From Brevibacillus choshinensis (GTDB lineage: Bacteria; Bacillota; Bacilli; Brevibacillales; Brevibacillaceae): DNA of 64,000 bases. The translations under genes and the position numbers were made by a program. The notes beneath the pieces were generated by a model. The model was not told the origin of the DNA. It was given only the letters and a program-made list of their open reading frames with translations, and did no database searches. Shown here piece after piece: positions 8,937 through 17,222 of the stretch. Every line of letters begins with the position of its first letter. Position 1 is the first letter of the stretch. The stretch lies in the NCBI RefSeq assembly GCF_001420695.1, contig NZ_LJJB01000007.1, positions 1,251,890 to 1,315,889 of the forward strand, read 5' to 3'.

Positions 8937-9419
8937 GTGGCTGTAAGAATAACCGTGGTGGTAATCGCCGCTCTGCTTTTGATTGGAGCAGGATTTACTT
9001 ACCATTTGACCTCTTCCGTCGTAGGGGAAAGAAATAGCTTTGATGACCAGGTAATGCAGTGGGTTCAAGAACGCACGACGATCAGCCAGGTTGATTCAAT
9101 TGATGAGTACAGAGGGAAACAAAGTTACGCGGTCGTATTGGGGAAAAACAATGCGGGGACACCTGTCGTTGCGTGGTTGACGGACAAGACTGCAGCATTT
9201 GATCGCATGGATCTAGCCGTACCGCGTAAAAACGTAGAGGCTGCCGTGTTAAAAGGATTTCCTCAAGCAACGATCACGCACATTGTTCCTGGCTTGGAAA
9301 ATGAGAAACGTTTTTGGGAAGTAACACTGACAGATAAGGACGGTCGGTTCCATTATCTTCATTACGATTTGTTTAACGGCACTTTGTTAGCTTCGTATGT
9401 ATTGTCACCGACTTCCTGA
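8937..9419 (+). CDS. ypmB: YpmB-like membrane-anchored PepSY-type protein
   Basis: 160 residues: an N-terminal membrane helix (about 5-25) followed by a small extracytoplasmic domain with the YAVVLGKNNAGTPVVAWLTD pattern and a C-terminal strand ending in DLFNGTLLASYVL, typical of PepSY/YpmB-like modules. Bacillus ypmB occupies the same neighbourhood (dinG to asnS), which supports the assignment. GTG start at 8937 behind AAGGAG. Molecular function is unknown; PepSY domains are proposed to bind or inhibit peptidases. Confidence 0.7.
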   Translation: MAVRITVVVIAALLLIGAGFTYHLTSSVVGERNSFDDQVMQWVQERTTISQVDSIDEYRGKQSYAVVLGKNNAGTPVVAWLTDKTAAFDRMDLAVPRKNVEAAVLKGFPQATITHIVPGLENEKRFWEVTLTDKDGRFHYLHYDLFNGTLLASYVLSPTS

Positions 9420-9433
9420 ACAAAGAAGTAACG

Positions 9434-9468
9434 AAAAGACCTTTTCCTATTTGGAAAGGTCTTTTTTT
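9434..9468 (+). terminator. Intrinsic terminator after the ypmB-like gene
   Basis: AAGACCTTT and AAAGGTCTT arms around a TCCTATTTGG loop, followed by seven T (9462-9468). Confidence 0.85.
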
Positions 9469-9589
9469 GGTTCTTTTTCACCCGATTTGGCACTCCAGCC
9501 AAGAACTGTATAACAATTTGATATACTCATGTGATATACTGATTGCGTTGAAGAGAGAGAATAGAACGTATTTGCAGGGGGGAGAAGCT

Positions 9590-10117
9590 GTGCAAATGAA
9601 AAAAGGTACGATTGGGATGTCCTTGGTAGCGACACTCGCTCTCCTGTTCGGTGGATGGTTCTTGTATCAAAAGATTGAGATCGAGGAACCGATCCGTACA
9701 GAAATCGGACAGCTACAATCCGCGTCGTTGGCGCATCTCGATGTAGGCAAAGACAAGATTGAAATAGATTTGAAAGTAACAAAGCCTGAAGCGTTTCCAC
9801 AAGAGTACCGCAATCTGCTGGAGATGACCTCGAAGCTTTCTGCCAATAAGCAAGTCGTGATCTCTGTGGACAATCAATCGCAGGATTTGAACGATATTTG
9901 GAAAAACGGTCAGTTTGTATTCACGGAAGCGATTGACCTTCATCAATACAGCCGTATTCCACAGCTGGTGGAGCAGTGGAAAACAGAGCATAAGCTCGAC
10001 GATGCATCCGCTTTGATGGACGACAACAACATCTACGTGTATCTAAAAAAGGGAACGGAGGATTTCTACACGATTGTTCCCCGTACCATGGAAGAAGAGG
10101 TGACGGCTCGTGGGTAA
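9590..10117 (+). CDS. Single-pass membrane protein coupled to the FtsH-like protease
   Basis: About 175 residues from GTG 9590 (AGGGGGGAG about 6 bases upstream; ATG 9596 is the alternative). A membrane helix (TIGMSLVATLALLFGGWFLY) is followed by an extracytoplasmic domain of about 145 residues with no recognised motif. Its last 8 bases overlap the start of the FtsH-like gene, implying translational coupling. The protease downstream lacks the ectodomain that FtsH normally carries between its two membrane helices, so this protein may supply an ectodomain in trans. That is inference. Confidence 0.65.
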   Translation: MQMKKGTIGMSLVATLALLFGGWFLYQKIEIEEPIRTEIGQLQSASLAHLDVGKDKIEIDLKVTKPEAFPQEYRNLLEMTSKLSANKQVVISVDNQSQDLNDIWKNGQFVFTEAIDLHQYSRIPQLVEQWKTEHKLDDASALMDDNNIYVYLKKGTEDFYTIVPRTMEEEVTARG

Positions 10118-11627
10118 AGAACTACTGATCGGTGTCATTCCCGGAGTCTTGATCTTTCTGTTGTTTTTAGGTGTAAACATCGTGCCGTTTGTGCTGTTTG
10201 CCGTAGTTATCGGGGCGATTTTATTTATGGTTAATCGTCAGCAAAGCGGGCAGGGTGGTAACTTTGCGCTTGGCAGCAAGCGAAAACAGAGCAAGCACGT
10301 CATTCCAAAAAGCGATATTCAATTTGCTGACATCGGTGGTCAGGAACGTGCCAAGAAGGAGCTCAAAGAAGCATTGGACTTTTTGGTGTACAAGGACAAG
10401 ATTGAGCAATATGGCATTCGCCCGATTAAAGGGGTACTGCTGACAGGTCCTCCGGGAACTGGTAAGACGTTAATGGCAAAAGCCGCCGCGAATTACACCA
10501 ACTCGGCATTTGTGGCTGCCTCTGGCTCCCAGTTTGTAGAGATGTACGTGGGTGTAGGTGCCCAGCGCGTTCGCGAAATGTTTAAAGAAGTGAAAGCAAT
10601 GGCTGAGAAAAACGGTCAAGACAGTGCGATCATCTTCATCGATGAGATTGACGTCATCGGTGGAAAACGGGATGGCCAGCAGCAAAAAGAGTATGATCAG
10701 ACCTTGAACCAGCTGCTGACGGAAATGGATGGGGTGGCTACGAGTGACAAGCCACGTGTTCTCGTCATGGCAGCTACCAACCGGAAGGACATGCTGGATT
10801 CGGCTCTGTTGCGTCCGGGGCGTTTTGACCGACACATCAATGTCGACTTGCCAGACAAGCCTGCACGTGAGCAAATCTTGACGATTCATACGGCAAACAA
10901 GCCGTTGGGCTCTGATGTTGTTCTGGAAAAAGTGGCGCAAGAGACATTTGGTTTTTCCGGAGCACAGCTGGAAAGCGTCGCCAATGAGGCAGCGATTTAC
11001 GCCATGCGTGACAGCAGCAGTAAGATCGAATCTCGACATTTTGCCTATGCCGTAGATAAAGTCATGCTCGGTGAGAAAGTGGACCGGGAAGCCTCTGAGG
11101 AAGAAAAAAGACGGGTGGCCTTGCATGAATTGGGCCATGCGATTGTGAGCGAAATGGTACGTCCGGGCTCGGTATCCCAGGTCACGTTGAGTCCACGTGG
11201 TCAAGCTTTGGGCTACGTGCGTCAAAATCCTCTAGAAGACCGCTATTTGTATACGAAAGATTCGATGGAAAAGCAGATCATGGTAAGCCTGGGTGGTGCC
11301 GTCGCAGAAGAAATTTACTACGGTGGTCGCAGTACGGGCTCCAAGAACGATTTCGAGCAAGCGTTGGGAATGGCACAGGAAATCGTGCAGAGTGGGATGT
11401 CTCGTCTAGGAATCGTCCATTTGCAGTTTGTCGATAAAACGCGTATCCACGATGAAGTGGAACACTTGCTGGAAAACCTGCTGGAGAAAACGCGTGAAAT
11501 GTTAAGCAAATGTGATGTCGTATTCAAGAACAGTCTCCAAACCTTGCTAGACTCAGAAGTGCTGCAAGGAGACGAGTTCCGCGCATTGCTAGAGAAAAAC
11601 CAATCGAAAGAACATGTCGCTGTATAA
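10110..11627 (+). CDS. Short FtsH-like AAA+ zinc metalloprotease
   Basis: 505-residue membrane AAA+ protease of the M41 family. Two membrane helices (about 7-20 and 24-40) are joined by only a few residues, so the usual extracytoplasmic domain is missing. The AAA module has Walker A GPPGTGKT (113-120), pore loop FVEMYVGVG (142-150), Walker B IIFIDEID (174-181) and RPGRFDR. The protease has zinc motif HELGH (339-343) and a likely third ligand Asp414 in SKNDFEQA. The catalytic residues look intact. Canonical Bacillus FtsH is over 630 residues and normally lies near hprT/tilS, so this is probably a specialised paralogue. GTG start at 10110. Confidence 0.88.
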   Translation: MGKELLIGVIPGVLIFLLFLGVNIVPFVLFAVVIGAILFMVNRQQSGQGGNFALGSKRKQSKHVIPKSDIQFADIGGQERAKKELKEALDFLVYKDKIEQYGIRPIKGVLLTGPPGTGKTLMAKAAANYTNSAFVAASGSQFVEMYVGVGAQRVREMFKEVKAMAEKNGQDSAIIFIDEIDVIGGKRDGQQQKEYDQTLNQLLTEMDGVATSDKPRVLVMAATNRKDMLDSALLRPGRFDRHINVDLPDKPAREQILTIHTANKPLGSDVVLEKVAQETFGFSGAQLESVANEAAIYAMRDSSSKIESRHFAYAVDKVMLGEKVDREASEEEKRRVALHELGHAIVSEMVRPGSVSQVTLSPRGQALGYVRQNPLEDRYLYTKDSMEKQIMVSLGGAVAEEIYYGGRSTGSKNDFEQALGMAQEIVQSGMSRLGIVHLQFVDKTRIHDEVEHLLENLLEKTREMLSKCDVVFKNSLQTLLDSEVLQGDEFRALLEKNQSKEHVAV

Positions 11628-11631
11628 TACG

Positions 11632-11675
11632 AAACCCGCTAGCCACTCGAGTTCCTGTTGGCCGGCGGGTTTTTG
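11632..11675 (+). terminator. Intrinsic terminator after the FtsH-like gene
   Basis: AAACCCGC (11632-11639) pairs with GCGGGTTT (11665-11672), ending in a T run. The rest of the 324-base gap up to 11952 shows no gene, only a possible sporulation-type -10. Confidence 0.85.
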
Positions 11676-11911
11676 TTAGGCGCAGGAATTCCAAAGCGCA
11701 CCTACATCCATATCCGATGCTGAGCATAGCCCCATACATAGAATGTACTCATTAACCTAGGTACAGGAGAACATACAAGAAGAACCCCACTAGTTGAAGA
11801 TGAAGACCTGCTTCCCTCGCTGTTGTAGCAGCATGAGCTCCGGTTAGTGTTGTTTGCTGTGGAAACTTTTTTTCTCCTAGGTACCAAACGCCTATGTGGA
11901 TGAATAACCTA

Positions 11912-11920
11912 CATAAGATA
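11912..11920 (+). promoter_or_regulatory. Possible sporulation sigma -10 element
   Basis: CATAAGATA fits the sigma-K -10 pattern CATAnnnTA and lies 32 bases before the repeat-protein start. No clear AC dinucleotide is found at the expected -35 distance, so support is weak. Confidence 0.25.
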
Positions 11921-11951
11921 CGGGATAGACATCAGGAGGCAAGGAGACTCT

Positions 11952-14366
11952 ATGGCAAATGTAAATCGGCGAAAGCTAAACAAAAATTTGGGGAAAACGT
12001 TTAAACAAAGCCGCCCGGAAAATGAGATACCACTCATGCAGACCTCTACAGACGTGGATTGGCTCAGCGCTTTGGAGGCAGATCTATTGGATGCGGAACT
12101 CAATGCTCCGCCCCAGCCTGCCCCGATCGTATCCAGGAGCAGCCAAACTCCGCCACCAATGCCCAGAATGCCCAAGCAGGGTATTTCCTCTAATCAAACA
12201 ACTTTTACCAAAGTGATAAAAGATCGTAATGATGACCGAGTGAGATCGTTTGTATACACAGACGATCTGACAGATCAGTCCGTTACGAATGAAAAGATCG
12301 CTAATCGTGCTATTGACACGTCCAAAGTAAAGCCAGGGAGCATAGACAACTCCTTATTGAAGGACTACGCGGTGGATAGCAGCAAGCTGGCGGATTCCAG
12401 CGTGACTTCAAACAAAATTGCCCCTCAAGCCATTCACAGTGAGCATCTAGGCAGAGGGATCATCTATAGTGAGATGATACAGGATCGTTCCATTTCGGGT
12501 CAAAAGCTAATCAATAACAGCATCACTTCAGAAAAATTGGCGGATAAAGTTATTGATTCTATGAAGTTTGCCGAAGGAACAATTCAGAGCAAGCATATTC
12601 AAGATCAAGCCATCACCACTGAATTGATCCAGGACCAAGCCATTACGGGAGATAAACTCAAAACAGGCGGTGTCCAAACAAGACATTTGGCCAATTACGC
12701 CGTCAATTCGGTCAAACTGGAGGATGGGGCTGTTACGACCGACAAGGTCCGCGATGGGGCTGTTACTGCAGTCAAACTCGACGAAGACGCAATCGAATCC
12801 CAGCACATTCGGGAAGGTGCCATTCTTCATCACCACGTGGCGGAGTTAGCGATCGATGGTAGCAATATAGCACCAGGAGCGGTCAATGATGTGCACATAG
12901 CGTTCCAGACAATCTATTCACAGCACTTGCATCCAGAAGCTGTCACGAGTGATAAAATCAGCCCGTACGCCGTGTTGACAGAGCATTTGGATCATTCCAG
13001 CGTCACCTCCGAAAAAGTAGCCAAAGAATCCATTAGCAGTGTCCACTTGCAAGCGGCAAGCATTCAAACATCCCATTTGCAAGATCAGGTGGTCACAACG
13101 AAAAAGCTTGGAGATTCGCAAGTGACGACGTCGAAACTCGCGGATAAGTCGATCACACACGAAAAACTGGGGAATCGAAGCGTGTGGAGCCATCACCTGC
13201 TCGAAGATAGTGTGGAAGCAAAGCATCTTGCTGATGGAGCAATCATCCCGGAAAAGCTGGCAAAAAAGGTCATTGAAGAACAGCATTTGACCGAACGATT
13301 GATTGGACCATCACACCTGCGTGAATACTCCGTGCAAACCCAACACCTGTTGGATCATCTCGTCACGACATCCAAGCTGGCTCCAGAGTCAGTCTCAACG
13401 GATAAAATTACGGAATTGAGCGTCACCACGAATAAACTGGCGGATTCGGCTGTAACTGCGCAAAAAATGAGCAGCGAGGCAGTTAAAACCCGTCATTTGG
13501 GCAAAGCCTCCGTGACAGGAGAAAAGTTAGCTGAAAAAAGCGTAACAGCAGTGCATCTCGCCAGTCTTTCGGTGCAAAATGAGCATATCCAGCCAAAATC
13601 TATCACCAAGGAAAAATTGCAGGAAGGCAGTGTCACACGCGAGAAGCTGGTTGATCGAGTCGTGGATGGCACAAAGCTAGAGCTGAAAACAGTGACGGGG
13701 GAGCATATTGTATTTGACAGCCTGACAGGGCGGCATCTCGCGGAAGGAAGCATTACGGGTGAAAAAATCAAAGCAAACGTGATCGAAACCAAACACCTGA
13801 ATAAGTCGATCATCATGGAAGAGCAACTTGCTGATGGAAGCGTGACCAGTCAAAAAATTGTACCCGGTGCGATCAGTCCCGCTCATCTTGAGGATCACTC
13901 CATTCCAGCTGAAAAGCTAGCCTTTCATCCAGTTGAAACCAGCAGAACACCAGGGACGACTCTACAGCTGTTTGGATTTACACCGTTTCGGATGGAAACA
14001 GGACAAAAGACGGTTGATGTCAAGGTGCCGCTGCAACAGCCGTTTGCAAATACGAATTATTGTATAGTCGGCATGACCAATCAGTCCGGCACGTCTGTTT
14101 CCCTCAAGAAGGTAACGAAATGGGCAGCAGTTCTCACTGTTTTCCGCCTTGTGGGCCTGGAGGAAAAGGGGGGAGTTCTCCAATGGATCGCGATCGGAGA
14201 AAAGGGATCTCTAGAGGACAAAGACGATTTCGACATTTTGGAGATGACGAGCGAGGAAGAAACGATTGATTTGCCAGAGGAATTAGAGGAAGAAACGCTT
14301 GATTTGCTAGAGGAATTAGAGGAAGAAGCGCTTGATTTGCCAGAGGAATTAGCAGAAGAACAGTGA
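11952..14366 (+). CDS. Giant decapeptide-repeat protein with acidic tail
   Basis: 804 residues without a signal peptide. Residues 1-108 are a hydrophilic Pro-rich leader. Residues 109-658 consist of 55 uninterrupted ten-residue repeats of the form x-[SA]-[VI]-x-x-x-[KH]-[LIV]-x-x, for example SVTSEKLADG-type units, with Lys or His alternating at position 7. After these comes a compact beta-like domain containing LFGFTPF, NTNYCIVGMTNQSG and LQWIAIGEKG, and then a Glu-rich tail made of three 11-residue copies. The pattern recalls phage-tail-fibre and WIAG-tail surface proteins. The absent signal peptide and the spore-rich neighbourhood suggest assembly onto the forming spore, but this is inference. 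ATG 11952 follows AGGAGG closely. Confidence 0.8.
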   Translation: MANVNRRKLNKNLGKTFKQSRPENEIPLMQTSTDVDWLSALEADLLDAELNAPPQPAPIVSRSSQTPPPMPRMPKQGISSNQTTFTKVIKDRNDDRVRSFVYTDDLTDQSVTNEKIANRAIDTSKVKPGSIDNSLLKDYAVDSSKLADSSVTSNKIAPQAIHSEHLGRGIIYSEMIQDRSISGQKLINNSITSEKLADKVIDSMKFAEGTIQSKHIQDQAITTELIQDQAITGDKLKTGGVQTRHLANYAVNSVKLEDGAVTTDKVRDGAVTAVKLDEDAIESQHIREGAILHHHVAELAIDGSNIAPGAVNDVHIAFQTIYSQHLHPEAVTSDKISPYAVLTEHLDHSSVTSEKVAKESISSVHLQAASIQTSHLQDQVVTTKKLGDSQVTTSKLADKSITHEKLGNRSVWSHHLLEDSVEAKHLADGAIIPEKLAKKVIEEQHLTERLIGPSHLREYSVQTQHLLDHLVTTSKLAPESVSTDKITELSVTTNKLADSAVTAQKMSSEAVKTRHLGKASVTGEKLAEKSVTAVHLASLSVQNEHIQPKSITKEKLQEGSVTREKLVDRVVDGTKLELKTVTGEHIVFDSLTGRHLAEGSITGEKIKANVIETKHLNKSIIMEEQLADGSVTSQKIVPGAISPAHLEDHSIPAEKLAFHPVETSRTPGTTLQLFGFTPFRMETGQKTVDVKVPLQQPFANTNYCIVGMTNQSGTSVSLKKVTKWAAVLTVFRLVGLEEKGGVLQWIAIGEKGSLEDKDDFDILEMTSEEETIDLPEELEEETLDLLEELEEEALDLPEELAEEQ
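12276..13925 (+). repeat. 55 tandem 30-bp coding repeats
   Basis: The repeat block is exactly 1650 bases, 55 units of 10 codons with no insertion or deletion. Individual units are diverged at DNA level, so the period is held by selection on the protein, not by recent copying. Confidence 0.9.
14256..14354 (+). repeat. Three tandem 33-bp repeats encoding an acidic tail
   Basis: Three near-identical 33-base units (starting at 14256, 14289 and 14322) encode EETIDLPEELE, EETLDLLEELE and EEALDLPEELA. The few differences indicate recent tandem duplication, unlike the diverged decapeptide block. Confidence 0.9.
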
Positions 14367-14374
14367 AATGGTTA

Positions 14375-14408
14375 CACCTTCCTGTGATTTGCAGGGAGGT
14401 TTTTTGTT
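14375..14408 (+). terminator. Intrinsic terminator after the repeat protein
   Basis: ACCTTCCTG and CAGGGAGGT arms (one wobble pair) around a TGATTTG loop, followed by a run of T to about 14407. Confidence 0.85.
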
Positions 14409-14451
14409 TTCATAATTATATTATGGTAAACTTATTGTTAGGAGTCTTTCA

Positions 14452-14480
14452 TTGAATTTGCCAGACCCCAATAGTATAAT
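14452..14480 (+). promoter_or_regulatory. Vegetative (sigma-A) promoter of asnS
   Basis: -35 TTGAAT (14452-14457), a 17-base spacer, and -10 TATAAT (14475-14480). Transcription would start near 14487, leaving a leader of about 50 bases, too short for a T-box. Confidence 0.7.
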
Positions 14481-14538
14481 TGTTAGGTATACTCAGTCTG
14501 CTATTTGTCTGGGACGGTAAATGGAGGGAAATGATCCG

Positions 14539-15828
14539 ATGTTGACGACGATTGCCCAGGTGGGGCAGCATGTTGGACAAGAAGTACGTATGGGTTGCTG
14601 GCTGTATAACAAGCGAGGCAGCGGAAAAATTCAATTTCTGCAATTGCGTGATGGCTCCGGCTTTATCCAAGGGGTCGTGGTAAAAGCAGAAGTAGCTGAA
14701 GACGTTTGGGAAAAAGCGTCTAAACTGACACAAGAAAGCTCTCTTTACATAACGGGTGTTGTTCGGGCAGATGACCGCGCACCAAGTGGATACGAATTGA
14801 ATGTGACTGGTGTGGAGATTATCCAGATCGCAGAAAATTATCCGATTTCCTTAAAAGAGCATGGCGTTGATTTCCTGATGGATCACCGTCATTTGTGGTT
14901 GCGTACCCCACGTCAGCGTGCAGTGATGGCTGTTCGTTCTGAAGTGATTCGTGCGATGTACGAGTTCTTCCAGCAAAATGGATTCTTCAAAGTCGATCCA
15001 CCGATTTTGACTCCTACTTCTGCGGAAGGGACGACAAATCTGTTCCACACCAAGTACTTTGATGAAGATGCTTACCTGTCTCAATCGGGTCAGCTGTATA
15101 TGGAAGCAGCTGCAATGGCATTGGGTCGGGTTTACTCGTTTGGACCGACTTTCCGGGCAGAAAAATCAAAGACTCGTCGCCATTTGATTGAGTTTTGGAT
15201 GATCGAGCCGGAGATGGCGTTCGTGGATCAAGAAGAAAACCTGCGCATTCAGGAAGCGTTCGTGTCTCATGTCGTTCAATCCGTTCTGAAAAACTGTCAG
15301 ATGGAACTGAAAACGTTGGAACGCGACACAACCAAGCTCCAAGGTGTGACTGGTTCATTCCCTCGTATCAGCTATGATGATGCGATCAAATTGCTCCAGG
15401 AAAAAGGTAGTGAAATCAAGTGGGGCGACGATTTTGGTGCTCCAGATGAGACGACTATTGCCGAGCACTTCGACAAGCCTGTCTTCATCACAAACTATCC
15501 TACTGAGATCAAGGCGTTCTATATGAAGCCAGATCCTGAGCGTCCAGAAGTGGTGCTATGTGCCGACTTGATCGCCCCAGAAGGATATGGGGAGATCATC
15601 GGAGGAAGTCAACGTATCGACGATCCAGAGCTGTTGGAAAAACGCTTTGCTGAGCATGAGCTATCGGAAGACGCTTATCGCTGGTATCTGGATCTGCGCA
15701 AGTACGGTACCGTCCCTCACTCTGGTTTTGGCCTGGGTCTGGAGCGTACCATCGCCTGGATCTGCGGATTGGATCACGTACGCGAGACTATTCCATTCCC
15801 ACGTATGCTGTACCGTCTCTACCCTTAA
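14539..15828 (+). CDS. asnS: Asparaginyl-tRNA synthetase
   Basis: Class IIb aminoacyl-tRNA synthetase charging tRNA-Asn. An N-terminal OB-fold (residues 1-110; [23 protein letters not shown]) is followed by the catalytic domain with motif 2 [21 protein letters not shown] and motif 3 [15 protein letters not shown]. Length 429 residues matches Bacillus AsnS (430). ATG 14539 is chosen over ATG 14521 because GGAGGG lies about 10 bases upstream of it and MLTTIAQV aligns with the family N-terminus. It is followed by dnaD, as in Bacillus. Confidence 0.96.
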   Translation: MLTTIAQVGQHVGQEVRMGCWLYNKRGSGKIQFLQLRDGSGFIQGVVVKAEVAEDVWEKASKLTQESSLYITGVVRADDRAPSGYELNVTGVEIIQIAENYPISLKEHGVDFLMDHRHLWLRTPRQRAVMAVRSEVIRAMYEFFQQNGFFKVDPPILTPTSAEGTTNLFHTKYFDEDAYLSQSGQLYMEAAAMALGRVYSFGPTFRAEKSKTRRHLIEFWMIEPEMAFVDQEENLRIQEAFVSHVVQSVLKNCQMELKTLERDTTKLQGVTGSFPRISYDDAIKLLQEKGSEIKWGDDFGAPDETTIAEHFDKPVFITNYPTEIKAFYMKPDPERPEVVLCADLIAPEGYGEIIGGSQRIDDPELLEKRFAEHELSEDAYRWYLDLRKYGTVPHSGFGLGLERTIAWICGLDHVRETIPFPRMLYRLYP

Positions 15829-15949
15829 TTTCTTGTAGCCAAGTGTACACCCTGTTGCTGAAGGGCAGCAGGGTGTTCCTATTGTTTTGACACGATTTTC
15901 GTGTTTCTGCACTCCCTTGTCATTCCAACACAGAGGTGAAAAAAGCTTT

Positions 15950-16645
15950 ATGGATTCCCAAATATTGCAACTGTTGCAAGAAGGTGCAACATCCGTCTCC
16001 AACCTGCTCTTGAAAATGTACAAACGCATGTCTTTGGCTGATGACGAGATGATGCTGCTCATCCATCTGCTTTCCTTTCAACAAGAGGGGAATCGCTTCC
16101 CTACTTTAACCGAGCTGGAGGAGCGAATGTCCTTGTCGAATATGAGACTGATACAATCGCTGCAAAAGCTTCTGAAGGAAGAATGGATTAGCATTGACGA
16201 ATTTATCGACCCACAAACCGGGATGCGGCATGAGCAATACAATTTGACGCCTTTGTATCGGAAGCTATACCAAACCTGGCGAGAGCAGCAAACGGACCCG
16301 CATTTGATAGAATCAATCAACGAACCGTTTCGACAAGCTGCAGCCTCACTGGATGACGAGCCTGTTGCGATATATGGACGATTTGAACAGGCATTTGGAC
16401 GTCCGCTCTCCCCGTTTGAACTGGAAAGCATCCACATGTGGACCGGACAAGACGGCTACTCGGAAGAATTGGTTTTGACCGCCTTGCGCGAAGCAGCCAC
16501 CGTAGGCAAGCTGCACATTCGCTATATCGACCGAATTTTGCTCGAATGGCAGAAGCAGCAAATTACGAGTGTGGAGCAAGCTCGGCACTACAGCATGAAT
16601 TTTCGCAGACAATCCACCTCTAAAGACCATCGTCAACCGCTTTGA
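15950..16645 (+). CDS. dnaD: DNA replication initiation protein DnaD
   Basis: Primosome component that acts with DnaB and DnaI to load the replicative helicase at oriC and restart sites. 231 residues, like Bacillus DnaD. An N-terminal winged-helix domain (about 1-110; FPTLTELEERMSLSNMRLIQ) precedes the DnaD/DnaB C-terminal domain (about 125-215; YGRFEQAFGRPLSPFELESI and YIDRILLEW). ATG 15950 lies behind AGAGGTGA. It sits next to asnS as in other Bacillales. The endonuclease III gene nth, normally next, is absent here; a glycan operon follows instead. Confidence 0.93.
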   Translation: MDSQILQLLQEGATSVSNLLLKMYKRMSLADDEMMLLIHLLSFQQEGNRFPTLTELEERMSLSNMRLIQSLQKLLKEEWISIDEFIDPQTGMRHEQYNLTPLYRKLYQTWREQQTDPHLIESINEPFRQAAASLDDEPVAIYGRFEQAFGRPLSPFELESIHMWTGQDGYSEELVLTALREAATVGKLHIRYIDRILLEWQKQQITSVEQARHYSMNFRRQSTSKDHRQPL

Positions 16646-16673
16646 TTGTTCAACAATCAAAGCGGTTTTTTCT
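16635..16673 (+). terminator. Strong terminator overlapping the dnaD stop
   Basis: Sixteen-base arms (16635-16650 and 16652-16667, AACCGCTTTGATTGTT and its complement) followed by T6. The dnaD stop codon lies inside the left arm. Confidence 0.9.
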
Positions 16674-16694
16674 TTGCTTCGGCACGGTATACGT

Positions 16695-16722
16695 ACCCAT
16701 TTTGCGACTTCATCATAACCTA
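16695..16722 (+). promoter_or_regulatory. Sigma-K-type promoter of the glycan operon
   Basis: AC at 16695-16696, a 17-base spacer, and CATAACCTA at 16714-16722, an exact fit to the sigma-K pattern AC-N16/17-CATAnnnTA. It lies between the dnaD terminator and the first gene of the operon (16800). If real, the operon is made late in the mother cell. Confidence 0.55.
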
Positions 16723-16799
16723 TACCATAAATGCGTGTTGCTACACCTGTATACATGATCTTCTTTCTGCAGGGGCAACAAAGTTGGAGGGAATGGCTT

Positions 16800-17222
16800 G
16801 TGGAAAAAAAGAAAAAATGGGATCTGCCTCATTGGGTAATGCCAGGCGTATTCTCTGGCAACTACGTGGTAGATGAAGCGGTTGAGCGTATATCCATCGT
16901 AAAACCTACGGAAAAGGAATTGGAGCCAGCGAACGGATATTCGGCGGAGACGATCATCGAGACAGCTGTAGAACAAGCATCGCCACCGCTGCCCGAACAA
17001 CCGATTGAAATCATTCTTACGCACAAAGAGTCCGTCATTCATGATCAAGTGGAAAAGCTGGATCTGGAAATTACCTCTTTGAAGGAACAGCTGACTTCGT
17101 GGGAAAAACGATTTCGTGAGCTGGAGGAGACGCAAACCAAAGAGATTCAGTACTTGTATCAGGTGGTTCTTGCCTTGAAAAAGGAGTGGGAGAACGAGCG
17201 TAATGAAGATAGCCATCATTAG
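16800..17222 (+). CDS. Coiled-coil protein at the head of the glycan operon
   Basis: 140 residues from GTG 16800 (GGAGGG about 8 bases upstream). A short basic N-terminus (EKKKKWDLPHWVMPGVFSG) and an acidic middle lead to a heptad-like coiled coil at about residues 75-135 (VEKLDLEITSLKEQLTSWEKRFRELEE shows the spacing). No membrane segment or enzyme motif is seen. The last 20 bases overlap the first glycosyltransferase gene. It may scaffold the glycosyltransferases or be a spore-coat component; I do not recognise a family. Confidence 0.6.
   Translation: MEKKKKWDLPHWVMPGVFSGNYVVDEAVERISIVKPTEKELEPANGYSAETIIETAVEQASPPLPEQPIEIILTHKESVIHDQVEKLDLEITSLKEQLTSWEKRFRELEETQTKEIQYLYQVVLALKKEWENERNEDSHH

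Noticed and set aside
9518-9540. Promoter TTGATA/TATACT before the 9590 gene
   Set aside because: The spacing is 11 bases, far from the 16-18 expected; no better pair was found.
14481-14538. T-box leader for asnS
   Set aside because: The leader after the promoter is about 50 bases with no specifier loop, T-box sequence or terminator stem.
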